From positions 3,965 through 13,526 of the forward strand of contig MGTA01000258.1 of NCBI GenBank assembly GCA_001799225.1: a DNA stretch of 9,562 nucleotides, in the 5' to 3' direction. How positions within the stretch are numbered: the stretch's first letter is position 1; every line of letters starts with the position of its first letter. Below are positions 1 through 7,337 of this stretch, piece by piece. Source of the stretch: Deltaproteobacteria bacterium RIFOXYD12_FULL_50_9 (GTDB lineage Bacteria > Desulfobacterota > Desulfobulbia > Desulfobulbales > CALZHT01). The notes under the pieces were generated by a model that worked only from the letters and a program-made list of their open reading frames with translations, was not told where the DNA came from and ran no database searches. The position numbers and the translations under genes are program-made.

Positions 1-804
1 AGCGTCGATTTTCAGGAATTCATGGTCATGCCGGTAGGCGCTCCGAGTTTTGCCGAGGCCCTGCGTTATGGGGCCGAGACATTCCATGCCCTCAAGAAGA
101 TTCTTGCCAAAAAAGGCTACGCCACCAGTGTGGGCGACGAAGGCGGTTTTGCGCCGAACCTGAAAAGCAATGACGAGGCCTGTGATCTGATTGTCGCGGC
201 TATCCAAGCAGCCGGTTATCAGCCAGGCAAGGACGTGGCCATTGCCCTGGACCCGGCAGCCAGCTCGTTCTTCGAAGATGGCGCATACAATCTTGTTAAA
301 TCCGGACAAGGCCTGAAGAGCAGCGCTGAGATGACCGAATTGTATAAGGGCTGGATCTCCAGGTATCCCATTGTCTCGATCGAGGACGGTCTGGCTGAGA
401 ATGACTGGGAGGGTTTTAAGGCTCATACAGTGGCGCTGGGCGGCACAATCCAGATCGTCGGAGATGATATTTATGTGACCAATACCCAGTTTATCGACCG
501 AGGAATCCGGGAAAAATCCACTAATGCCGTCCTGATAAAACTCAACCAGATTGGTACGGTTACCGAGACGATCGAGGCTATTCAACTCTGTCGCAAGGCT
601 GGTTGGGGATATGTGATCTCCCATCGGAGCGGTGAGACCGAGGACACCTTCATGGCCGACTTCGCTGTAGCCATGGGCGGCGGTCAGATCAAGACCGGTT
701 CAGCTTGCCGCAGTGAGCGGATCGCCAAGTACAACCGGCTACTGGAGATTGAGGCCGAGCTGGGCGCGGCGGCAGTGTTCAGCAACGTCTTGGAGCGAAG
801 CTGA
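1..804 (+). CDS. eno: Enolase (phosphopyruvate hydratase), 3' part; 5' end outside window
   Basis: Cytoplasmic glycolytic/gluconeogenic enzyme interconverting 2-phosphoglycerate and phosphoenolpyruvate. The frame is open from base 1, so the gene enters from the left; about 267 codons are present of the usual 420-430, with the N-terminal domain missing only because the window starts there. The whole TIM-barrel catalytic half is visible: VGDEGGFAPN (catalytic Glu, near base 139), ALDPAA (Mg ligand Asp, near 250), SIEDGL (Mg ligand Glu, near 382), VGDD (Mg ligand Asp, near 465), LIKLNQIG (catalytic Lys, near 538), SHRSGETED (substrate His) and GQIKTG (Lys). No key residue is lost. The stretch GSACRSERIAKYN is closer to the eukaryotic GAPCRSERLAKYN form than to the common bacterial GSxSRxDR form. 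It is followed 48 bases later by the next gene with no terminator in between, so the two are probably cotranscribed. Confidence 0.97.
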   Translation, partial: SVDFQEFMVMPVGAPSFAEALRYGAETFHALKKILAKKGYATSVGDEGGFAPNLKSNDEACDLIVAAIQAAGYQPGKDVAIALDPAASSFFEDGAYNLVKSGQGLKSSAEMTELYKGWISRYPIVSIEDGLAENDWEGFKAHTVALGGTIQIVGDDIYVTNTQFIDRGIREKSTNAVLIKLNQIGTVTETIEAIQLCRKAGWGYVISHRSGETEDTFMADFAVAMGGGQIKTGSACRSERIAKYNRLLEIEAELGAAAVFSNVLERS

Positions 805-852
805 CCATGTTTTTTGACGCTGGTAACTCCTTAAGTCGAAGGAGTGGATAAA

Positions 853-1713
853 ATGCCCGACCTTGACCAATCCAAAATGGGAGATCATCTACCAACGGCG
901 GAGTCTAGTGCGGCACCAATGGCAAGCAGCCGCAGTGTCGATTATCCGGCAATCGTCGAATTCGTTCGGAAACGACGGCAGGCAACGGGCGGGTACAGTG
1001 CCACGCCACGGTTGCCGGCCACTGTCGAAGATACCTTTGAGGCGGTTGCCATCCTACTCGATATTAGCGAGCGCGGCTTTGATCTTCCAAAGCCTCCAGG
1101 GGATGACGATGCCCTGGCCTGCTATCTCGGTCGGGTGCTGGCGGCGCCCTGGCTGGCAATCTCCACCACCTTCAGGATGCTCTTGAGCTGTCGCTCCCTG
1201 GACCTTGCCATTGATGTCGAGCGAGTTCGATCACATGTCGCCGCCTGTTTGGCCAGAGAACCATCACTTGCCACCGTCTATTATGTCGCACGGATAGCAG
1301 TTGAAATCCTGGCGATAAAGCCCAGGGAGTTGCTGGGCGGCAGACAGCCGGTGCCCCTTCCCGCCCGATATGCAGTGGACGATATGCACAGGTATCTGGC
1401 CGTACAAAACATGCTCAACGAGCAGCCCGTGGATTCCAACGAAATTGTCGATTGGCTGCAACGTTCGCAGAACGGCGACGGCGGATTCGGCTTTTTTCCC
1501 GGCACAACGTCTTTTATCGAAAACTGCCATGCCGGTCTGGCTGCTTTGACGCTGCTTGCCGCAGTACCAGTCGACCTGGTTAATGCCAGAGCGTTTATCG
1601 TTTCTTGCCAGACCGGTGCCGGCGGATTTTCGCGTAATCTCCGAGCCGCTCCCTTTCTGGAATCCACCTGGCATGCGGTTGCCAGTCTGCGCCTTCTTGA
1701 GAAGATGCCTTGA
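853..1713 (+). CDS. Prenyltransferase/squalene-cyclase repeat (alpha/alpha toroid) protein
   Basis: Predicted 286-residue cytoplasmic protein with no signal peptide or membrane segment. The start is ATG 853, preceded by AAGGAG at 839-844 at good spacing; an in-frame GTG at 844 lies inside that ribosome binding site and is less likely. The fold is suggested by QW-like repeats: GGYSATP with a following helix (residues 46-70), SQNGDGGFGFFPG (205-217) followed by a helix with ENCHAGLAAL, and CQTGAGGFS (252-260) followed by STWHAVASLRLL. These resemble protein prenyltransferase beta subunits and squalene-hopene cyclases, but the protein is much shorter than a cyclase (over 600 residues) and has no DXDD motif. 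E223-x-C225 and H274 sit where farnesyltransferase beta has its zinc ligands Asp-x-Cys and His, so a metal-dependent transferase-like role is possible. Substrate unknown. It probably shares a transcript with eno. Confidence 0.75.
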   Translation: MPDLDQSKMGDHLPTAESSAAPMASSRSVDYPAIVEFVRKRRQATGGYSATPRLPATVEDTFEAVAILLDISERGFDLPKPPGDDDALACYLGRVLAAPWLAISTTFRMLLSCRSLDLAIDVERVRSHVAACLAREPSLATVYYVARIAVEILAIKPRELLGGRQPVPLPARYAVDDMHRYLAVQNMLNEQPVDSNEIVDWLQRSQNGDGGFGFFPGTTSFIENCHAGLAALTLLAAVPVDLVNARAFIVSCQTGAGGFSRNLRAAPFLESTWHAVASLRLLEKMP

Positions 1714-1849
1714 TATCGCGATCAACGATTGAAAGTATGCCGAAAAAGGGATGAGTCATGCTGCCTTGATGACCGCCGGAAAGCCGATTCCTCTGAACAG
1801 TATTCTGATTGGCTCTGATTCGCGGTATTATTTCGGACGCGGGACCTAG

Positions 1850-1878
1850 TTGCCTTTCTTGATACTGAAAGATATTAT
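1850..1878 (+). promoter_or_regulatory. Sigma-70-type promoter of the sensor operon
   Basis: TTGCCT at 1850-1855 (4 of 6 matches to the -35 consensus), a 17-base spacer and TATTAT at 1873-1878 (5 of 6 matches to the -10). Transcription would start near 1885. This makes the first in-frame ATG of the next gene (1887) essentially leaderless and favours an internal ATG as the true start. No -24/-12 element with correct spacing is seen here, so the operon is probably expressed by the housekeeping sigma factor. Confidence 0.55.
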
Positions 1879-1958
1879 GAGAATAAATGCCGAAAATCGG
1901 GAAAAATGAAGAATTTCGTATATCTTCTATGCAATCAAATCGTATAATAAAAGGAATT

Positions 1959-2762
1959 ATGACCTTACGAATCATCTCCGCCTTAATTTGCTTTCTGTGT
2001 TTTTCCCTTATGTCTGCTGAACTTACTGTTGCTGCCGGCATAGGCTATCAAGGAACACATATCCTTGCGCATGGCGCGCTTGAGGCCCTGGCAAAAGCCT
2101 TTGAAAAAAAATATGGGGCATGGGTCTTTGTGAAAGGAGGTGGATGCGCCGATGGGATCGTGGCCGCAGTAAAAGGACAGCAGGAGATGGGTGGCATATG
2201 CTGCCCTTTGCCGCCGGAAAAGGCTAATAGACTCAATCTGATCCAGCACAAGGTTGCGGTCGATATCAAGGCTGTTATGGTTCATCCCAAAAATCCGTTA
2301 AAGAACCTTTCTCTCAAGCAGGTCTCCGATATACATAATGGCAGGATAACGAACTGGAAGCAGGTCGGAGGCCCGGACAAGCCAATTGCTTTGGTTTTCA
2401 GGGACCATTGCCGGGATATGGATGAGCCTGTAAGAAAGGCACTGGGGATAAAAGGCCCTGTTGCCATGAAAGCCATTGTTGTAAAAACAGATAAAGAGGT
2501 GGTCGAATACGTGGAAAAATTCCAGTCGGCAATCGGAATTGCTCCAAGGGTATTCACCCAGGGGGTAAAGGTGAAGGTAGTAAGCGTTGACAAGATAGCC
2601 GCCACTCCCGAAAACACCGAAAAAGGCTTATACCCATTGGCAGGCGACCTGTATATTATTACGAAAGGACAACCTGAAGGTTTGACAAAAACCTTCATCG
2701 ATTTTGTGCTGAGCAAAGAAGGTCAGGCGATTATCAGAAAAAATTTTGCAGGGGTTCAATGA
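1959..2762 (+). CDS. PstS-like periplasmic substrate-binding protein with cysteine-bearing ligand loops (sensor component)
   Basis: Predicted 267-residue exported protein. ATG 1959 follows AAGGA (1951-1955, tight spacing) and begins a signal peptide (hydrophobic residues 5-19, likely cleavage after VAA, about residue 26). ATG 1929 gives a more basic n-region and is the main alternative; 1887 sits at the predicted transcription start. Fold signatures of the PBP-like/PstS family: SDIHNGRITNWKQVGG (123-138) and a C-terminal FIDFVLSKEGQ. The three loops that hold phosphate in PstS are changed: GGGCADGI (60-67) for GSSGG, GGICCPL (78-84) for GASDAPL, and FRDHCRDMDE (147-156) for RRADGSGT, putting C63, C81, C82 and C151 around the cleft. 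Phosphate binding is therefore unlikely; a thiophilic ligand is inferred. No permease or ATPase genes are adjacent. The stop overlaps the kinase start (ATGA), so it is probably the periplasmic input protein of that kinase. Confidence 0.88.
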   Translation: MTLRIISALICFLCFSLMSAELTVAAGIGYQGTHILAHGALEALAKAFEKKYGAWVFVKGGGCADGIVAAVKGQQEMGGICCPLPPEKANRLNLIQHKVAVDIKAVMVHPKNPLKNLSLKQVSDIHNGRITNWKQVGGPDKPIALVFRDHCRDMDEPVRKALGIKGPVAMKAIVVKTDKEVVEYVEKFQSAIGIAPRVFTQGVKVKVVSVDKIAATPENTEKGLYPLAGDLYIITKGQPEGLTKTFIDFVLSKEGQAIIRKNFAGVQ

Positions 2763-4483
2763 AGAACTTATGGAATAGGCTGTCTATCAGGTACAAGGTA
2801 GTTTCGATTATTATCCTGCCAATCCTGCTTATAACGATTACGACCATCCCGGTTGTTTCATATCTCATCAAAGACGCCCTGCTCACCCAGCAGCAGGCTC
2901 ACCTTGAAAGCGTAAAAAATCTGGCGATCAAGCTTTTCGAGGACTATCAGAGCAAAGTTACAAATTACACAAAGCTCTTCAGCAATGACCGGGAGATAAA
3001 GGACAGCCTCTTTTATCATACAGAGCTTTCCGGTGAGCGCGAGCACCCCTTGCAGGCAATAAGCCGCCTGTTCAAATCTTTCGACGTCAGCACCATTGAG
3101 ATCGGTGACGCCCGGGGTCGGGTTGTTGCTGTTGCCGAGGCCTCCGCCAGATACGGCGAGGACAGATTGTCCGATCCGTTTATCAAGAACGCCCTGCAGG
3201 GCAAGGTGATGTCCGGCATTGTGCTCACGAAGCAGGGTTTCATTATTAAGGCGTCTGCCCCCATCTTTTACAATGAAAGTCAGATTATCGGCACGATCAC
3301 CACCGGCATACTCCTTGATTACAGTCTGCTTGCCAAGATAAAGCAGCTGAGCAATACGGATCTGGTAATCGCTGATTCCGCGAACAGTATAATCTCCTCG
3401 ACCCTGCACATACAGAGGGATGGCGGAGCCTTTTCAGCAGAAGGGCCGTCAGGCAAGTTGCTTATCAAATTTCCTCTTACTGATATGAGTAATGCCACAG
3501 TTGGGAATGTGATGATTATCCAGGAAGACAGGCTGCCGGGCATCATTTCGAAGACCCATCTGACCCTTTTCTTTCTCCTGCTGGCCATATCCGCCGCTTC
3601 GATCTTTGTCCTATTCCTTGTCCTGAACAGGGTTCTGAGACCCGTGGTGAAACTCAGGGAAGGGGCTGAAAGAATCGGAAAGGGGGAGTTCGACTACAGA
3701 ATAGAAATTGCATCAAGAGACGAGATCGGCGAACTTTCGGAGGGGTTTAACCGGATGGCGGCGAATCTCGAAAAAATGCGGTGCATGGAGGATAGACTTT
3801 ATCAATCCGAGCGGCTTGCGGCCATAGGCAAGTTTGCCGCAGGCATTGCCCATGAAATCAATAATCCCATCGGCAACGTTATCGGCATTGCCAAGCTCAT
3901 GCTGAAAAACACCTGGGAGACTGCGGCTCGTGAAGACCTTGAATCGATCATCAAAGATTCCGGTCGGTGTGCGAACATCATCAAAGATCTTCTCGTGTAT
4001 TCCAGGCAGGCGCCTCCGAAGAAAGAAATAACATCTTTGAGCGGTCTCATCGATGACGCTGTCAAGTCAGTTGCGCATCAGGCGCAATCAAGATCTATCG
4101 AAATCGTCAGGGCGTCAACTTCCGGACTCCAGGAAATTAGTGTCGATCCCCTCCAGATAAGTCAGGTATTAAGTAATATCTTGTTTAACGCGGTCCAGTC
4201 AATCGCCTCATCCGGCAGCATCACGATCAGGACTACAATCATCGAAGACAATATGGCTGAGATATCTATATCGGATAATGGCATCGGTATTGATGATGAG
4301 ATTAAGGGCAAGATATTTTATCCATTTTTTACAACAAAGGCAGTTGGTGAAGGCACTGGCCTGGGACTTGCAATAAGTTACGGCATAGTCCAGAACCATG
4401 GTGGAGAGATTATTGCAGAAAGCCGGAAAGGACATGGAAGCACCTTCAGAATCAGGCTTCCTCTGGGAGAAAAAAATGGATAG
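2759..4483 (+). CDS. Membrane sensor histidine kinase (Cache-like sensor, HAMP, HisKA, HATPase)
   Basis: 574-residue inner-membrane kinase. Its ATG overlaps the stop of the binding-protein gene by four bases (ATGA), with AGGGG at 2750-2754, implying translational coupling. Order: TM1 about 14-36; periplasmic domain about 37-265 with Cache-like features (DARGRVVAVAE near 117-127, IIKASAPIF near 162-170, ADSANSIISST near 205-215); TM2 about 267-290; HAMP about 290-343; HisKA with phospho-accepting H365 in AGIAHEINNP; HATPase with N box NILFNAVQS (473-481), G1 DNGIGI (506-511), FYPFFTTK (520-527) and G2 GTGLGL (532-537). All catalytic motifs are intact and there is no attached receiver domain. 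It would autophosphorylate H365 and pass phosphate to the regulator encoded immediately downstream. Input may come directly through the Cache domain, through the binding protein, or both. Confidence 0.95.
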   Translation: MKNLWNRLSIRYKVVSIIILPILLITITTIPVVSYLIKDALLTQQQAHLESVKNLAIKLFEDYQSKVTNYTKLFSNDREIKDSLFYHTELSGEREHPLQAISRLFKSFDVSTIEIGDARGRVVAVAEASARYGEDRLSDPFIKNALQGKVMSGIVLTKQGFIIKASAPIFYNESQIIGTITTGILLDYSLLAKIKQLSNTDLVIADSANSIISSTLHIQRDGGAFSAEGPSGKLLIKFPLTDMSNATVGNVMIIQEDRLPGIISKTHLTLFFLLLAISAASIFVLFLVLNRVLRPVVKLREGAERIGKGEFDYRIEIASRDEIGELSEGFNRMAANLEKMRCMEDRLYQSERLAAIGKFAAGIAHEINNPIGNVIGIAKLMLKNTWETAAREDLESIIKDSGRCANIIKDLLVYSRQAPPKKEITSLSGLIDDAVKSVAHQAQSRSIEIVRASTSGLQEISVDPLQISQVLSNILFNAVQSIASSGSITIRTTIIEDNMAEISISDNGIGIDDEIKGKIFYPFFTTKAVGEGTGLGLAISYGIVQNHGGEIIAESRKGHGSTFRIRLPLGEKNG

Positions 4484-5846
4484 ACCGCTCAAGATCTTGG
4501 CGATCGATGATGAAGCGACCATGCTGAAGATAATCAGAAGGTCGCTTGAACCGGAGAATTGTCTGGTCGAGACCTTCAGCAATGCCTCTGATGCAATTAC
4601 TAGACTACGCAGCGGTGACCCTGTCGACATTGTAATCACCGACCTGATGCTGCCTGATATTGACGGCTTCAAGGTGATTGAGGAGGCGCACAAGGTTGAC
4701 AGGAACATATTCGTGATCGTGATCACCGCGTATTCTTCCGTCGAATCCGCAGTCAAAGCCATACGATCAGGGGCGTATGACTTTATTCCGAAGCCCTTTG
4801 ACCCCGAGCACATTGCCATTGTTGTCAGGAGGGCGGCGGAAACACGAAGTCTGAAACTCGAAAATATAGATCTCAAGAAGCAGTTGGAAGCACTGCCGGG
4901 CTCGGGCGAAATAATCGGTGCCAGCCTTGCCATGAGACAGGTGTTCAGTATGATCGAAAAGGTCAAAAATACGGACGGCACTGTCCTGATCATGGGAGAA
5001 AGCGGCGTGGGTAAGGAGCTTGTGGCAAGGGCGATCCATTATGGCAGCACAAGGTCACAGAGGCCGTTCATCGCGATCAATTGCGGCGCCCTGCCTGATG
5101 AACTCCTAGAGTCAGAACTGTTCGGTTATGAAAAAGGCGCGTTTACCGGCGCCGTCAGCAGAAAGACCGGCCTCTTTGAGGCGGCTGCCGGCGGTTCGCT
5201 ATTTCTCGATGAAGTGAGCAGCATCAGCCCGATGATGCAGGTAAAGCTGCTCAGAGTCCTGCAGGAGAGGTGCTTTATGAGGCTCGGCGGTCAAGAGACG
5301 GTAACTGTTGACATAAGAGTCATTGCCGCCACCAATGAATATCTTAAAGAAGCAGTGGACAAGGGTACATTCAGAAAGGATCTTTACTACCGCTTAAACG
5401 TGATCCCTATTGAGATACCGCCTTTGCGGGAAAGGCAAGAAGACATCCCGCTTCTTGTCAGACATTTTGTCCGAAAATTCTCTCTCAAAATGGCGAAAGA
5501 TATCTCGCGAATAAACAAGGATGCCGAAGAACTGCTCAAACGATATAAATGGGAAGGCAACGTGCGAGAACTTGAAAATATCATCGAGAGGGCTATCACG
5601 ATGACGGATGACGATGTCATCAGCGCTGACGATCTGCCGGATGAGATCAAAATTGCCAGCCCGTCGCTGTTGGAGAGCGCTACCGCGCATCCGACCAATA
5701 TTACCCTTTTCGATCTTGAACGACTTCATATTGCCAGTGTCTTAAAATCCGTCAATGGCAACAAGAGTAAAGCGGCCCGCCTTCTCGGAATTGACTACAG
5801 CACACTGCGCCGGAAGCTCAATTCCATAGATATCCCCCTAGAGTAA
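4476..5846 (+). CDS. NtrC-family sigma-54-dependent response regulator
   Basis: 456-residue cytoplasmic activator. The start is ATG 4476, preceded by GGGAG (4465-4469) and overlapping the kinase gene by 8 bases; an upstream in-frame GTG at 4398 would bury 26 non-homologous residues inside the kinase gene and is rejected. The receiver domain (about 5-118) has D11/D12, phospho-acceptor D56 in ITDLMLP, T84 and K106 in PKPF. The AAA+ domain has Walker A GESGVGK (174-180), the sigma-54 contact loop ESELFGYEKGAFTGA (ending at 226) and Walker B GGSLFLDEV (239-247), then ATNEYL and WEGNVRELEN. The C-terminal Fis-type helix-turn-helix is NKSKAARLLGIDYSTLRRKL. All parts needed to activate sigma-54 RNA polymerase are present. 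The ideal -24/-12 promoter just downstream is its obvious candidate target. Confidence 0.96.
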   Translation: MDRPLKILAIDDEATMLKIIRRSLEPENCLVETFSNASDAITRLRSGDPVDIVITDLMLPDIDGFKVIEEAHKVDRNIFVIVITAYSSVESAVKAIRSGAYDFIPKPFDPEHIAIVVRRAAETRSLKLENIDLKKQLEALPGSGEIIGASLAMRQVFSMIEKVKNTDGTVLIMGESGVGKELVARAIHYGSTRSQRPFIAINCGALPDELLESELFGYEKGAFTGAVSRKTGLFEAAAGGSLFLDEVSSISPMMQVKLLRVLQERCFMRLGGQETVTVDIRVIAATNEYLKEAVDKGTFRKDLYYRLNVIPIEIPPLRERQEDIPLLVRHFVRKFSLKMAKDISRINKDAEELLKRYKWEGNVRELENIIERAITMTDDDVISADDLPDEIKIASPSLLESATAHPTNITLFDLERLHIASVLKSVNGNKSKAARLLGIDYSTLRRKLNSIDIPLE

Positions 5847-5861
5847 AACGCACTGATTAGG

Positions 5862-5921
5862 GTATTTTGCCTTAGTATTTTGCCCATACACCAAAGGCAT
5901 AGGGCAACCATTCTTCGGCAA
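5862..5921 (+). promoter_or_regulatory. Candidate upstream activator boxes (repeated TTGCC/GGCAA)
   Basis: GTATTTTGCC occurs twice in direct orientation (5862-5871 and 5875-5884, 13-base period), followed by GGGCAA (5902-5907) and CGGCAA (5916-5921), the inverse of TTGCC. TTGCCC (5880-5885) and GGGCAA form a dyad with centres 22 bases apart, about two helical turns. The cluster lies about 75-135 bases upstream of the predicted sigma-54 start site, the usual range for NtrC-type enhancer sites, and directly after the gene for such a regulator. Binding is inferred from position and symmetry; the dyad could alternatively act as a weak transcript-end hairpin for the regulator operon, but it has no T-tract. 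Confidence 0.45.
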
Positions 5922-5970
5922 TCCGCCTCTTCCAAGCCCCTTTTCGGGTGATAAAGTTGTTTCAGCTCAC

Positions 5971-5986
5971 TGGCACGATAGGTGCA
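5971..5986 (+). promoter_or_regulatory. Sigma-54 (-24/-12) promoter
   Basis: TGGCACGATAGGTGCA matches the RpoN consensus TGGCACG-N4-TTGCA in all but one position. The invariant GG (5972-5973) and GC (5984-5985) are separated by exactly 10 bases, as required. Transcription would start near 5997, giving a leader of about 68 bases before the ATG at 6065, which has the strong ribosome binding site AAGGAGGG (6052-6059). Its location immediately after an NtrC-type activator gene supports local control. Confidence 0.85.
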
Positions 5987-6064
5987 ATTCTCCTCTTCCA
6001 AGGAAGTACTGCCGGACTACAAAATTTTCTTTACTAAACGAACCGTCAAACAAGGAGGGAATGC

Positions 6065-7264
6065 ATGAAGAGATTGCTGAAGTGTTGTCTTATTGCTTTC
6101 GTTGTAGTTGGTCTGAGCACAGTCGTTTATGCGGCTGTGGCAAAGTGGATTTTCGTGCCGAATGCGGCATCAAAGACCCTGTCTTTTGTTGATCCGCAGA
6201 AGGAGATGGTCATCGGCCATTGCGAAACCGGCCCGACCGGTTGGCTTGCCTGCCTTACTCCTGATCTTAAAAAGATTTATGTCGGCGAAAACGGCGGTGA
6301 TTCGGTCACAGTTATTGATGCAATAAACCATAAAACTCTAACTCATATCAAGACGGGGAAAAACGTCAAACATCCACTCGTTACACCGGATGGTAAATAT
6401 GTGCTCATTAATCATACCGGCGAAGTCAAGGCGGTCCTGCTTGATGCCAAGACTGACAAGGAATTGAAAACCTTTGCGGTTGATCACCAGAACAAGGAGC
6501 ACAAAGGCCCATTGATGATGCACTCGGCTTTCACCTGGGACAGCAAATACGCTTTTGTCCAGAACTATGCCGACAAGAAGTCATACGTTCTTAATATTCC
6601 GTCTCTTGAAGTGGCGGCAACAATCGACGGCGACAGCCCGGCTCATTACTTCATCCCAACCCCGGATAACAAACAAGTCTGGATAGTTTATGAGGGCAAT
6701 GATGCGGCCAAGCTAAAACCGTCTGTCTCAATCGTTGACATGGCAACATTTGCAGAAGTCAAGAGGATCGAGATTCCAACTGCTGAAGGAGAAGCAATAG
6801 AAGGCCATCATGGCATATTTACCCTTGATGGCAAATATTTCTATTTCTGTAATCGTGGTCCCGGCCCGAAATTCGGCGGCAGCACTGTAGCGGTAATTGA
6901 TGTGGCTCAACAGAAGGTCGTCAGAACGATCAAGGCGGCAAATGGCATTGGCCATCCATATCTGACCCCTGATGGCAAATATGTAGTAATCACGCCTTAC
7001 GGCTCCAACATTATCACTATCGTTGATGCCGGCACAGGGCTCAAACTCAAGGATCTCACAGTCGGCAACGGCAACCATATAGGTCATATCGTCTTCAGCG
7101 CCGACAGCAAGAAGGCATATGCCACAAATGCTGCCGATGGTGCACTGTATGTTATAGATATGCAGACCCGCGAAGTCGTGAAAGGGATACCAACAGGCGA
7201 CAAGGCAGCCCAGGTCATCAATACCTACACCAACCTTTTCGAAGTACCGGGCGTGTATAAGTAA
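6065..7264 (+). CDS. Secreted YVTN-type seven-blade beta-propeller protein
   Basis: 399-residue exported protein. ATG 6065 follows AAGGAGGG; the signal peptide is basic MKRLLK plus a hydrophobic core to about residue 20, with likely cleavage after VYA (residue 23). The remainder consists of about seven YVTN-like repeats, each with a (T/S)xD(G/S)K turn and a VID-type strand: TPDLKK (65-70), TPDGKY (107-112), TWDSKY (157-162), TPDNKQ (199-204), TLDGKY (253-258), TPDGKY (301-306) and SADSKK (345-350). Six blades carry His four or five residues before that turn: H103, H153, H194, H248/H249, H297 and H341; blade 1 has Trp-Leu-Ala-Cys instead. Such inner-strand residues can line the central channel, so a metal or haem site is possible, as in NosZ or the cytochrome cd1 propeller. 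It is transcribed from the sigma-54 promoter at 5971 and probably ends at the hairpin near 7300. Function unknown. Confidence 0.88.
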   Translation: MKRLLKCCLIAFVVVGLSTVVYAAVAKWIFVPNAASKTLSFVDPQKEMVIGHCETGPTGWLACLTPDLKKIYVGENGGDSVTVIDAINHKTLTHIKTGKNVKHPLVTPDGKYVLINHTGEVKAVLLDAKTDKELKTFAVDHQNKEHKGPLMMHSAFTWDSKYAFVQNYADKKSYVLNIPSLEVAATIDGDSPAHYFIPTPDNKQVWIVYEGNDAAKLKPSVSIVDMATFAEVKRIEIPTAEGEAIEGHHGIFTLDGKYFYFCNRGPGPKFGGSTVAVIDVAQQKVVRTIKAANGIGHPYLTPDGKYVVITPYGSNIITIVDAGTGLKLKDLTVGNGNHIGHIVFSADSKKAYATNAADGALYVIDMQTREVVKGIPTGDKAAQVINTYTNLFEVPGVYK

Positions 7265-7293
7265 CCCATAACCATTGAGAAAGTGTTGCTACA

Positions 7294-7337
7294 AAACAAG
7301 AGACAGTGTGGGAAGATGCCCTCGCTGTCTTTTGTTT
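7294..7337 (+). terminator. Rho-independent-type hairpin after the propeller gene
   Basis: AAACAAGAGACAG (7294-7306) pairs with CTGTCTTTTGTTT (7325-7337) over 13 positions with a single G-T wobble; the 18-base loop contains a further GGG/CCC pair. The 3' arm is T-rich and the 5' arm A-rich, so it could stop transcripts from either side. It lies 30 bases after the stop codon. Confidence 0.65.

Noticed and set aside
1264..1725. Minus-strand open frames over the toroid-protein gene
   Set aside because: They are antisense to a + strand gene with a good ribosome binding site and repeat motifs, and show low-complexity, non-family translation.
1843..1854. Sigma-54-like GGGACCTAGTTGCC upstream of the sensor operon
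   Set aside because: GG and GC are separated by 8 or 9 bases instead of 10, and the TGGCAC block is missing; the sigma-70-type elements fit better.
1959..2762. Ordinary phosphate-uptake PstS
   Set aside because: The GSGT anion loop is absent, the ligand loops carry Cys, and no pstC, pstA, pstB or phoU neighbours are present.
4208..4993. Long minus-strand open frame of 261 codons
   Set aside because: It lies antisense to the kinase HATPase domain and the regulator receiver/AAA+ region, both of which have full family motifs on the + strand; its translation shows no recognisable domain.
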